Of a stretch of DNA of 64,000 nt, positions 45,451-55,133 are shown piece after piece (position 1 is the stretch's first letter; the number at the start of each line of letters is the position of its first letter). The DNA lies in contig NZ_JAGSYG010000001.1 of assembly GCF_025685655.1 (NCBI RefSeq), forward strand, positions 1 through 64,000. The letters run 5' to 3'. The stretch is from Acidicapsa ligni. GTDB taxonomy: Bacteria; Acidobacteriota; Terriglobia; Terriglobales; Acidobacteriaceae. Position numbers and translations under genes: made by a program. The notes beneath the pieces were generated by a model, which searched no databases, was not told where the DNA came from, and worked only from the letters and a program-made list of their open reading frames with translations.

Positions 45451-46413
45451 TTAGTAGTTTTTGAGTTCGCCTGCCGCATAAACGCTGCTGATGGCCGTCG
45501 AGAATATGTTATTCGTTTGCAGACGAATATAGCTGGACGGGACATAGATGATGTCGTCCGCGTGGATAAGCGGATCCGCAACTTCACCGTTGGACAACTT
45601 TAGCTGGTCAACAATGATTTCTTCCCGCTTGCCGTTGACAGTCCGCAGAATGTGCATCTTGGAGCGCTTGGCAATCGCCGTAACGCCACCGGCCTGCGCC
45701 AGAGCCTGTAGCAGCGTGAGGTTATTGGTCACGCCGATACCTCCAACTGTCGGGCTGGCTGTACCGACGTTAATTGCGCCGCCGAGAGGAAAGATTCCGG
45801 GACGGTTGACTTCGCCAGCCACAAAATACACTCCCAGACGGCTTACGTTCAGGATGTCTCCAGGCTGCACCATTGCGTTCAATGTGGCTGGCGAGGGCGA
45901 ATCAGGATCGTATTCCAGAGAAGTCGGCATCTGCTCGCTGTGATGAAGAATCGTCAGATGATGCGAGGCGAGGCCTGTAATGCCGCCTACTTGACCCATG
46001 ATGAAAGAGACCGGGGCTGGGGCATAGATCGGGAGCGCCTTGGGGCTTTTTACTTCTCCCAGCACCTGGACCGTCATATTGACTGCAGATACAACATCGA
46101 CGGAAACGGTTGGCCGCTTTACAATTCCTTTTTCGACCAATGATCCTTCAATTGCACGTTCGACTGCTGCCGGGGACATTCCCTCGACCGGAACCTTGCC
46201 TGCGTATGGCAGGTGAAGGCTTCCATCCTCAGCCACATGCAGATGCAGAGGTCCCCCACCAATATCGGGGAAATCAAACATGCGCACATCGATCTGGTCG
46301 CCCGGTGCCAGTCCCGGTGGAACAAACTTTGCTTCCGGGGCTGCTGCTTCTTGAGCCCAAAATGGGCATGGAAGCATCAATAAACCTGTAAGGAGAATGT
46401 TTGTCAGTTTCAC
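45451..46413 (-). CDS. Polysaccharide export protein, Wza-like (SLBB)
   Basis: A 320-aa outer-membrane or periplasmic export protein. A GTG start at 46413 with AGGTGA about 10 nt upstream gives a signal peptide VKLTNILLTGLLMLPCPFWAQ. A polysaccharide export domain (LAPGDQIDVRMFDFPDIGG, about 35-115) is followed by two SLBB-type domains (VQVLGEVKSPKALPI and YFVAGEVNRPGIFPL). A longer frame to TTG 46494 lacks a usable ribosome binding site. No lipobox cysteine follows the cleavage site, so it may not be a lipoprotein like E. coli Wza. Confidence 0.85.
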   Translation of the reverse strand: MKLTNILLTGLLMLPCPFWAQEAAAPEAKFVPPGLAPGDQIDVRMFDFPDIGGGPLHLHVAEDGSLHLPYAGKVPVEGMSPAAVERAIEGSLVEKGIVKRPTVSVDVVSAVNMTVQVLGEVKSPKALPIYAPAPVSFIMGQVGGITGLASHHLTILHHSEQMPTSLEYDPDSPSPATLNAMVQPGDILNVSRLGVYFVAGEVNRPGIFPLGGAINVGTASPTVGGIGVTNNLTLLQALAQAGGVTAIAKRSKMHILRTVNGKREEIIVDQLKLSNGEVADPLIHADDIIYVPSSYIRLQTNNIFSTAISSVYAAGELKNY

Positions 46414-46788
46414 TGGGGGTCTGTCACCTGTATTCGTATCAAAAGTGTTGCGGTAATCCGTCGGCAAAGAAGTAACCAGTTCGGGTGTGTTCAAACTCTC
46501 CGATGGGTCAATACCTACGCTCTAATGCCTACTGTAAAGATATCATGCAGCCTGTGCTTGGCATGCAGATAAAACCTGTGTTTACTGTATCGCATCCAGA
46601 TGTGGAGGGATTTTCATTCTGGATTCACGGTTAGTTTTTTTGATATTTACCGACTATCTTCATACTGCGTTCATACCTGTCAGGATATGGGTTGATCGAC
46701 ACAGAAGTCCTTCCGCCAAGGCGAGATTGAGGGTTCAAGCCCAGCAAAAATGCCTCCGCTGGGTTTATGATGCTCCCACCACATTTAT
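46414..46788. other. Divergent intergenic region of the EPS locus
   Basis: About 375 bp between the divergent export-protein and FAD-oxidoreductase genes. It must hold promoters for both. TTGATA at about 46642 is a possible -35 but no matching -10 is seen. No hairpin or repeat of note. Confidence 0.4.
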
Positions 46789-48402
46789 ATGAAAACTCAA
46801 CGCGCCATCATAATTGGCGCAGGTCCGGCAGGCCTTACGGTCGCGCTTGAACTCCTGCGTAGAACGGGCATCCAACCGATCGTTCTTGAGGCCTCAAGCG
46901 TCATTGGCGGCATCAGTAGAACTGTGAATTACAAAGGTAACCGGATGGACATCGGAGGTCACCGGTTTTTTTCGAAATCAGACCGGGTGATGCAGTGGTG
47001 GCTTGATCTTATGCCCATGGAAACTGGGCGGACAGAAGGCGGCCAACTCCGATACAAGGGGCAGCAGCGCAGCCTGCCGGTCGCCTCGACGGCGCAAATC
47101 CGGGAAGAAATTCAGAGCGAAAATGACGACGCAGATCTGGTGATGCTCCTGCGCCAGCGGAAGAGCCGAATCTATTTTCTTCGCAGATTTTTCGACTACC
47201 CGATTCGGCTGACGGCAGACACCTTGCTGCAACTTGGGCTGCTGCGCACATGCAAAGCGGGGTTGAGCTATCTTCGGGCGGCTTTGCTTCCTCGCCGTGA
47301 GGAGCACACGCTGGAGGATTTTCTAATCAACCGCTTTGGCTGGCAGCTCTACCATCTTTTTTTTGAGTCCTACACGGAGAAAGTCTGGGGAGTTCCCTGC
47401 AATCGGATCAGTGCGGAGTGGGGCGCACAGCGTATCAAAGGCCTTTCTTTGCGGGGCATTGTTGTGCATTTCATGAAAAAGAATTTCAGACGCATAAATG
47501 TACGACGCAGAACCTCGGCATCGCCTGAAGCGATTGCGCAGAAAAATACGGAAACTTCCCTGATCGAGCAGTTCCTTTATCCAAAGCTTGGTCCGGGGCA
47601 GTTGTGGGAGCATGTCGCGAGCCTTATCCAGCAGGCGGGCGGCGAGTTGCACTTTGAGATTTCCGTGGATCGGCTCGTCATTTCTGGGAATCGCGTATTG
47701 GCTGTCGAGGCCATTGGAGCCGATGGGCAACGGATCACCTTTCCCGGGGATTTTGTTTTCTCCACCATGCCGGTCCAGGAACTGATGCGTGCGTTTTCCG
47801 CGCCGGTACCGAAGGAGATTCTCGCTGTGAGCGAGGGGCTGGTTTATCGCGACTTCATTACCGTGGGACTGCTCGCCTCGAAGCTTGCAGTGCATGAGAA
47901 AGACGGGAGTCCGCTGAAAGACAATTGGATTTATATCCAGGAGCCGGACGTCCAGGTTGGCCGTGTGCAGATCTTCAATAACTGGAGTCCGGCGATGGTT
48001 GCAGATTCCTCTACCAGTTGGATTGGCCTCGAATACTTTTGCTACGAAACGGATGCTCTATGGAAGATGAGCGACGAGGAGATTACTGCCCTAGCCAGCG
48101 AGGAGATTGCGCGTATCGGAATTCTGCGCGCCGAAGATATTCTCGATTCTCACGTTGTGCGAATGCCGAAGACCTATCCAGCTTACTTTGGGACATACGA
48201 TCAGTTCGATCGCATCCGCGACTATACGGATAGCTTTGAAAATCTATTTCTCATCGGTCGAAATGGAATGCATAAATACAACAATCAGGATCACTCCATG
48301 CTGACAGCAATGACCGCCGTCGATAACATCGTGCAGGGCATTACTGACAAAGCAAACTTGTGGAAGATCAATACTGAGATGGAATACAACGAAGAGAAGT
48401 GA
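46789..48402 (+). CDS. FAD-dependent oxidoreductase (UDP-galactopyranose-mutase-like)
   Basis: A 537-aa flavoprotein. The N-terminal dinucleotide motif is [19 protein letters not shown] (about 7-25), followed by GGxxR-type [24 protein letters not shown] (about 41-64), a pattern shared by UDP-galactopyranose mutases and protoporphyrinogen oxidase-like amine oxidases found in polysaccharide loci. It ends with a C-terminal [18 protein letters not shown] FAD contact segment. The divergent position next to EPS genes suggests a sugar-modifying role; the exact reaction is unknown. A 58-bp palindrome follows the stop. Confidence 0.82.
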   Translation: MKTQRAIIIGAGPAGLTVALELLRRTGIQPIVLEASSVIGGISRTVNYKGNRMDIGGHRFFSKSDRVMQWWLDLMPMETGRTEGGQLRYKGQQRSLPVASTAQIREEIQSENDDADLVMLLRQRKSRIYFLRRFFDYPIRLTADTLLQLGLLRTCKAGLSYLRAALLPRREEHTLEDFLINRFGWQLYHLFFESYTEKVWGVPCNRISAEWGAQRIKGLSLRGIVVHFMKKNFRRINVRRRTSASPEAIAQKNTETSLIEQFLYPKLGPGQLWEHVASLIQQAGGELHFEISVDRLVISGNRVLAVEAIGADGQRITFPGDFVFSTMPVQELMRAFSAPVPKEILAVSEGLVYRDFITVGLLASKLAVHEKDGSPLKDNWIYIQEPDVQVGRVQIFNNWSPAMVADSSTSWIGLEYFCYETDALWKMSDEEITALASEEIARIGILRAEDILDSHVVRMPKTYPAYFGTYDQFDRIRDYTDSFENLFLIGRNGMHKYNNQDHSMLTAMTAVDNIVQGITDKANLWKINTEMEYNEEK

Positions 48403-48411
48403 GATTGCCAG

Positions 48412-48431
48412 AGAGGCGGTCAAGCGCCTCT
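48412..48431. repeat. Small hairpin overlapping the 58-bp palindrome
   Basis: AGAGGCG (48412-48418) and CGCCTCT (48425-48431) form a 7-bp stem with a 6-nt loop. Its second arm shares 48428-48431 with the large palindrome, so the two structures exclude each other. Confidence 0.7.
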
Positions 48432-48485
48432 GTACGCCGAATGCGGCAGATGCTTCGAAGCATCTGCCGCATTCGGCGTACAGAG
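48428..48485. terminator. Perfect 58-bp palindrome downstream of the FAD oxidoreductase
   Basis: Two 29-bp arms are exact reverse complements with no loop; the centre is TTCGAA at 48454-48459. As RNA it would form a very stable stem. No T-run follows. It lies 25 nt beyond the stop codon at 48400-48402. It may be a terminator, a protein-binding site or a mobile palindromic repeat. Confidence 0.85.
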
Positions 48486-48497
48486 AGATGGGGCTAC

Positions 48498-48537
48498 GAA
48501 CGTTGTTGCGAGGCTAGGAACGTTGTTGCAAGACTAG
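48498..48537. repeat. Two 20-bp tandem repeats
   Basis: GAACGTTGTTGCGAGGCTAG (48498-48517) is followed directly by GAACGTTGTTGCAAGACTAG (48518-48537), two differences. The second unit contains the stop codon of the small minus-strand gene at 48534. Confidence 0.8.
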
Positions 48538-48803
48538 AGCGCCCATGCCGGAGCATTGCCAAGAAGTGCCGCGCCGGAGAACGCAATCGGTCCGTCCCAT
48601 GCCGGGATCAGGAAACCGGTGACGGGATGAGCCTGTGCTCCAGGGCCCTTGTGGTGATGGTGACGAAGAGTGGTTTCAACCTGGCGGAGCGCTTCTCCTT
48701 TTTCCATCCGGGTCTGGCGTTCCCAGAACAGAATGAATCCCTGGCCACATACACTGCAACGGGTCTCTACGGATGATTCGGCGCTCTTGCACAGTACTTG
48801 CAT
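48534..48803 (-). CDS. Small cysteine-containing protein
   Basis: An 89-aa protein. It begins MQVLCKSAES and has ETRCSVCGQGFILFWERQ, a single CxxC with an upstream Cys that may bind metal, then HHHH and an Ala/Gly-rich end. The ATG at 48803 has AGAGGAG about 8 nt upstream, strongly supporting this start over 48845. Not recognised. The CxxC-G-GF pattern is found in small zinc-finger-like proteins, but with only one pair. Confidence 0.6.
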   Translation of the reverse strand: MQVLCKSAESSVETRCSVCGQGFILFWERQTRMEKGEALRQVETTLRHHHHKGPGAQAHPVTGFLIPAWDGPIAFSGAALLGNAPAWAL

Positions 48804-49120
48804 TGGGTCTCTCCTCTTGCCTGCGAATGTTTTCCGGCTACTCATTCAAGGTAGCCAGATGTCCGATTCGTGAACATTCCTCTTGTGGTTTCGACAAATC
48901 TCTTTCGCGCGATCTGCTTCCCACCTTTTGGGGATGCCGTTCAAAAGTAGCTCATTCGATGCGATAGTGCGCTCATGAGCAAAGGCGTTTCTCGACTTCT
49001 AGCCCCTCGCCCGACTATCCTGAGTTGTTATCCACGCTCTCATCCGTCGTAGTTCAGGCAAATCAGAGCCGATATCGCAAACCCATTCCCGAACAAAGTG
49101 AAGTCAGGAAACAACAACTC
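48804..49120. other. Intergenic region upstream of thrS
   Basis: About 320 bp between the small minus-strand gene and thrS. It should hold divergent promoters. No T-box specifier stem or Thr operator-like hairpin that I can recognise. An in-frame extension of thrS to TTG 49025 exists but is not favoured. Confidence 0.4.
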
Positions 49121-51154
<2,034 letters not shown>

Positions 51155-51180
51155 AGAACCGTAAGAAAAAATCCGCAGTT

Positions 51181-51230
51181 GAACGATTGAAGGGAGGACT
51201 CATTGGGTTGAGTCCTCTTTTCAATCGTTC
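51181..51230. terminator. Terminator between thrS and the SGNH lipoprotein
   Basis: Outer arms GAACGATTGAA (51181-51191) and TTCAATCGTTC (51220-51230) and inner arms AGGACTC (51195-51201) and GAGTCCT (51210-51216) form a two-tier stem. Its right arm overlaps the last codons of the convergent SGNH gene. Confidence 0.85.
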
Positions 51231-51787
51231 ACAGGAATAGCCCTGGCTAAAGCCGCCTGCATTACAAAATATCCGGTAAGGGTTGGGTGAACTCCGTCTA
51301 CAAAGTAGTCGGGGTGCCCGATCAACGGTGTGTAGTAATCGACGAGTTTATATTGATGCTCTTTGGCAAAATTCGCGATTGCCTGATTCATCACTACTAC
51401 TTCAGAGTCCATACCTTGAATCGGCGGAATGAGGCAGAGCACAACATCCATGCCTTGTTTTTCCGCCTGAGAAGCCATCGATCCTATATTGGTGATGGCA
51501 GTCGCAGCTTCGCTGTCAATTGGGCCAGTTGAACGAAGAACATCGTTCGTACCGCCTAAGATCACGAGTGCTTTATAGTCATGGCCGAGAACCTGCTCAG
51601 GAAATCGGACGGCCATCATAGCAGTGGTATTGCCCGAAACCCCAAGATTAGTTCGCGGTAGCCACCACCGAAATGTAATTGAGTCGCCCATGAAGGCGAT
51701 CCTGGAATTTGCCTGAGAGCCACTGGAACATCCAGTGAATCCCACGGCAAGAAACAGCACTGCGCACCATGCGGCCCGCGATCGCAA
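51221..51787 (-). CDS. SGNH/GDSL hydrolase lipoprotein
   Basis: A 188-aa esterase or acyl hydrolase. A TTG start gives MRSRAAWCAVLFLAVGFTGC, a lipoprotein signal with Cys at residue 20. SGNH blocks are visible: GDSIT (catalytic Ser, near 34), GVSGN, GGTND and the C-terminal DGVHPT with catalytic Asp and His. It resembles GDSL lipases in length. It is 6 nt downstream of the small membrane-protein gene. Confidence 0.85.
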   Translation of the reverse strand: MRSRAAWCAVLFLAVGFTGCSSGSQANSRIAFMGDSITFRWWLPRTNLGVSGNTTAMMAVRFPEQVLGHDYKALVILGGTNDVLRSTGPIDSEAATAITNIGSMASQAEKQGMDVVLCLIPPIQGMDSEVVVMNQAIANFAKEHQYKLVDYYTPLIGHPDYFVDGVHPTLTGYFVMQAALARAIPVND

Positions 51788-51793
51788 GTATGA

Positions 51794-52009
51794 CTATATC
51801 CCCATGCCAAATTCAGTAGTAGCATGCGAACCGGCGTTGGTATAGAAGTCGTACGGGGTACGATGATTGAACTTGTAGCGATTGCGCAACTCACGGCCGA
51901 CAAACAGGCTGACTGCGGCGATGCCTAATCCGACCGACACCCACCCGATGGCGCGCAATGCGGCGTGGCTGTTGGATACGGTGAGGTCTTCTACTTCTTT
52001 CTCTGGCAT
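51794..52009 (-). CDS. Small membrane protein
   Basis: A 71-aa protein with one predicted membrane helix (about 20-40, AIGWVSVGLGIAAVSLFVG) and a polar C-terminus. It starts near 52009 and ends 6 nt before the SGNH lipoprotein gene, so they are co-transcribed. Not recognised. Confidence 0.6.
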   Translation of the reverse strand: MPEKEVEDLTVSNSHAALRAIGWVSVGLGIAAVSLFVGRELRNRYKFNHRTPYDFYTNAGSHATTEFGMGI

Positions 52010-52133
52010 GGGAACATGCCCTCCCTGCTATTGATAACTCAAATGATAACGCACATCAACCTACGACTGTCCAGCGGGATACTGCTCCATTTCGGTGTAC
52101 TGAAGGTGTTCCCAGGGGAGCTATTGCTGGGCA

Positions 52134-53162
52134 CTATAGCTGGGCAATCCGGGAGAGCCAGCGCTGCTTCGCTTCGGCGGGCAAAAAGCTCGACTGAAAG
52201 GAATTTGCGGCGAGCTGCTTTAGTTCTTCGCGGGTGAATCCCTGGATTTCATACGCCAGACGATACTCATTTTCGACCGAAGAGCCGAAGAAGGCCGGAT
52301 CGTCGGAGTTGAGCGTAACCATCAGGCCCGCGTCCAGATATGCGCGCAAAGGATGCTCCGAAAACGATGGGCAGACGCCGGTACGCATATTCGAGCTGGG
52401 ATTGAGTTCCAGCGGCGTCTGGCGCCTTCGCAGCTCGGCAATGAGCTCTGGATCGCGGATGGCCGACAGCGCGTGTCCCAGCCGCTCTGAGCCGATCGAG
52501 AGAGCCTCCCAGATGGCCTCGGGGCCGGTCGTTTCGCCTGCATGGTTGGTCAGGCGCAGACCGCTTGCCGCTGCCTCCGCGTACATCGCACGGAAGGGCT
52601 CCGAAGCCGCGACGCGCTCGTCGCCTCCGAGGCCGATTCCAATGATCGAAGGGTACTGCTGGCGCATCTTCGCCGCGAGACGGAAGACCCGCTCTGCCTC
52701 AGGCACGCTGAAGTGGCGAACTGCGTCGAAGATCCAATAAAGGGTGACACCGAAGTCACGCTCGCCACGTTCGCGGGCACGTTCCAGGCCGGCGAAGATC
52801 TTCTCGAAGAGTTGCGGATCGGCTGCATCCTCTTCTTTGCGCCAGAAATAAACCACCCCGACCGAGATATATACCTCCGCGTGGACGACGCCCTGCACGG
52901 CAAGCTGCTCGATCATGCGGTAGGCGGCCAGCTCGTACTCGTCCGCACCGCGAAGCCGCCGGGTGACCGCTTTGAAGGCCAGAAGGAAGCCAGAAAAGTC
53001 GGTGTATTGATACAGAGCTTCCGCGTCTTCGAGCGTCATTGGCTCGGCGTCGGTGCGCTGGCTCAGCTTCACCAGCGTGGCTGGCTCAATCGTGCCTTCC
53101 AGATGCAGATGCAGTTCTGCCTTGGGCAGCTTTTGGATGAAGTCCTGAAGATCGTACGTCAT
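52134..53162 (-). CDS. add: Adenosine deaminase family protein
   Basis: A 342-aa metal-dependent deaminase of the adenosine/adenine family. Zinc ligands are H18 and H20 (HLHLEG); further motifs are LGGDE, TNHAGET, the catalytic-Glu region and LNSDDP near the C-terminus. The usual GHG after the RLGH motif is GHA here (RLGHALSA), which may affect substrate fit. Its start is 5 nt after the permease stop, so the two form an operon. Substrate could be adenosine, adenine or a related aminopurine. Confidence 0.85.
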   Translation of the reverse strand: MTYDLQDFIQKLPKAELHLHLEGTIEPATLVKLSQRTDAEPMTLEDAEALYQYTDFSGFLLAFKAVTRRLRGADEYELAAYRMIEQLAVQGVVHAEVYISVGVVYFWRKEEDAADPQLFEKIFAGLERARERGERDFGVTLYWIFDAVRHFSVPEAERVFRLAAKMRQQYPSIIGIGLGGDERVAASEPFRAMYAEAAASGLRLTNHAGETTGPEAIWEALSIGSERLGHALSAIRDPELIAELRRRQTPLELNPSSNMRTGVCPSFSEHPLRAYLDAGLMVTLNSDDPAFFGSSVENEYRLAYEIQGFTREELKQLAANSFQSSFLPAEAKQRWLSRIAQL

Positions 53163-53167
53163 ATCGA

Positions 53168-54718
53168 CTAGCGTACCTTGGCGAACTCTGAGCGGTGACG
53201 GCTGTAGAAGAAATAGATTCCCAATCCGATGACAAGCCAGATAAAGAATCGGAACCAGGTGATGATGGGCAGGCCGCACATTAGCAAGATGCAGAAGAAA
53301 ATGCTCAGTACCGGGATAACCGGACCACCCGGTACACGGAAGCCACGTCGGCGCTCAGGCTCGCGATAACGAAGCACCAGCACGCCGATGGACACCAGCA
53401 TGAAAGCGAAGAGAGTACCGATGTTCGAGAGGTCGGCCAGCAGTTCGATATCGAAAAGCCCCGACGGGATGGCTACGAGAAATCCGGCGACCCACGTCGA
53501 GAAGGATGGCGTACGAAAGACCGGATGGACACGGCTGAAGATCCTGGGCAATAGACCGTCGCGAGACATTGAAAACCAGACGCGTGATTGCCCGAGCTGA
53601 TACACCAACAGCGACGAAATCATGCCCATGAGTGCGCCGATCAGCACGACCAGCCGAATCCAATGCAGCGGATGCCCGCCGGGGAGATGCGAAAGCTTCT
53701 TGAGAGCGTTCACTACTGGGGCGGCATCGTCCACCATGGACTGCCAGGGAACCAGCCCGGTAAGGCAGATTGCCACCGCCAGGTACAGCACGGTACAGAC
53801 AATCAGCGTTGTGATGATTCCAATCGGCAGATCGCGCTGGGGTTGCTTGCATTCCTCTGCGGCAGTCGAAACCGAATCAAAACCGATGTAGGTGAAAAAG
53901 ATAATGGAGCCGCCGGTAAGAATTCCCGAGACGCCGTGGGGAGCGTAGGGATGCCAGTTGCCGGGATGAATGTAGCCGAGCGCGGCAAACACAAAGACGA
54001 GAATGGCCCCAATCTTGATGAGCACCATTGCGTTGTTTGCTTTCGCCGACTCCTGAATTCCCCGCACCAGCAGCACGGTAAGCAGCAGCACCACCAGGAA
54101 GGCGGGAATGTTGAAGCCAAAATGCCAGCCGGGATTGTAGAGGGTGTTGCCTTGCAGATCCGTCAGTCCGTCGGAGAGATAGGCCGGTGAGATCCACCGC
54201 GCGGAGGGATGGAGGCCGAACCAGTCCAGCAGGTCCACTACGTGCGCGGCAAAGCCAACACTGACCGTCATGTTTGACCCGGCATACTCCAGGATCAGAT
54301 CCCAGCCGATGATCCACGCGACGAGTTCCCCCAGCGTCGCATACGCATAGGTGTAAGCGGAGCCGGCGATGGGAATCATGGAGGCGAGTTCAGCGTAGCA
54401 AAGGCCCGTCAGCCCGCAGACGAAGGCGACGAGAATCAGCGAAATGGCGATAGCAGGGCCTGCGCCGGGCCGACCGCCCAGTGCGGAGTGGTGCAAAAGA
54501 AAATCCGCGACGGGTATTTTGGACCAATCGGCGACACTGGCCTTGCTGCCGGAGATAGCGGTCCCTATGACCGTAAAAATCCCCGAACCGATCACAGCAC
54601 CGATCCCAAGCGCGGTCAGCGACCAGGGGCCGAGGGTCTTTTTGAGGCAGTTTTCAGGATTCTCGGAATCCTTAATCAGCTTGTCGATGGACTTGCGGGA
54701 AAGCAGTTGGCTTGCCAG
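53168..54718 (-). CDS. APC-family amino acid permease, CTG start proposed
   Basis: A 516-aa transporter with 12-13 membrane helices. A start at GTG 54595 would miss the conserved cytosolic lead-in. In the same frame, upstream codons read LSRKSIDKLIKDSE and then LKKTLGPWSLTALGIGAV, typical of the CAT/YfnA type; the frame is closed by TGA at 54731-54733. No ATG, GTG or TTG occurs between, but a CTG at 54716-54718 stands 8 nt after GAGGAG (54727-54732). TM1 is GIGAVIGSGIF. Its neighbour is adenosine deaminase. Confidence 0.82.
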   Translation of the reverse strand: MASQLLSRKSIDKLIKDSENPENCLKKTLGPWSLTALGIGAVIGSGIFTVIGTAISGSKASVADWSKIPVADFLLHHSALGGRPGAGPAIAISLILVAFVCGLTGLCYAELASMIPIAGSAYTYAYATLGELVAWIIGWDLILEYAGSNMTVSVGFAAHVVDLLDWFGLHPSARWISPAYLSDGLTDLQGNTLYNPGWHFGFNIPAFLVVLLLTVLLVRGIQESAKANNAMVLIKIGAILVFVFAALGYIHPGNWHPYAPHGVSGILTGGSIIFFTYIGFDSVSTAAEECKQPQRDLPIGIITTLIVCTVLYLAVAICLTGLVPWQSMVDDAAPVVNALKKLSHLPGGHPLHWIRLVVLIGALMGMISSLLVYQLGQSRVWFSMSRDGLLPRIFSRVHPVFRTPSFSTWVAGFLVAIPSGLFDIELLADLSNIGTLFAFMLVSIGVLVLRYREPERRRGFRVPGGPVIPVLSIFFCILLMCGLPIITWFRFFIWLVIGLGIYFFYSRHRSEFAKVR

Positions 54719-54867
54719 GGGGAACGCTCCTCAGCCCTGAAGTTCATCTTAAGATGCAACCGTGCACAAGTAAACATAGCTTGTAGTTCGCCCGAAATAT
54801 AAACCAATCGAGTGAGGAGACGGTGGGTTTCCATAACCGCTCTGGAAACCCACTACCAACTAGCCGA

Positions 54868-55026
54868 CTACTTCCGCTTAGCCTGTCCGCGTGCTGCTTT
54901 CTTGAGCTTCTGCTTGTTTTCGCCGCGTGCGCCGGTGCGGGGTGCCTTGGGAGCGGCCTTCTTACGTGCAGCCCGCTTGATCTTTTTCCGTTCGAGGACG
55001 TCTTCTACTGCCTTTGTGTTTGCCAT
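54868..55026 (-). CDS. 52-aa very basic protein
   Basis: Short frame on the minus strand: MANTKAVEDVLERKKIKRAA, then Lys/Arg/Ala-rich to the end (ARGQAKRK). About 40% of residues are Lys or Arg, so nucleic-acid binding is likely. ATG at 55026 is preceded by AGAGAG. It sits alone between uvrD and the permease gene. Similar tiny basic proteins are common, but coding status is not proven. Confidence 0.55.
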   Translation of the reverse strand: MANTKAVEDVLERKKIKRAARKKAAPKAPRTGARGENKQKLKKAARGQAKRK

Positions 55027-55133
55027 GTTCTCTCTTTTCTTTTTTTGAATTTCCTGGGGTTCTGAATCTGTTCGAGTGCGGCCAATCCGGGTTCACCGGA
55101 GACTTTTCGGCGACGCCTGCACCGCGCAAAGGG

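Noticed and set aside
48804..49120. T-box leader or ThrS operator upstream of thrS
   Set aside because: No T-box sequence or anticodon-like stem recognised.
54596..54760. Frameshift between an ATG at 54748 and the permease frame
   Set aside because: A CTG codon with a well-spaced Shine-Dalgarno explains the N-terminus without invoking an error; kept as the refuting alternative.
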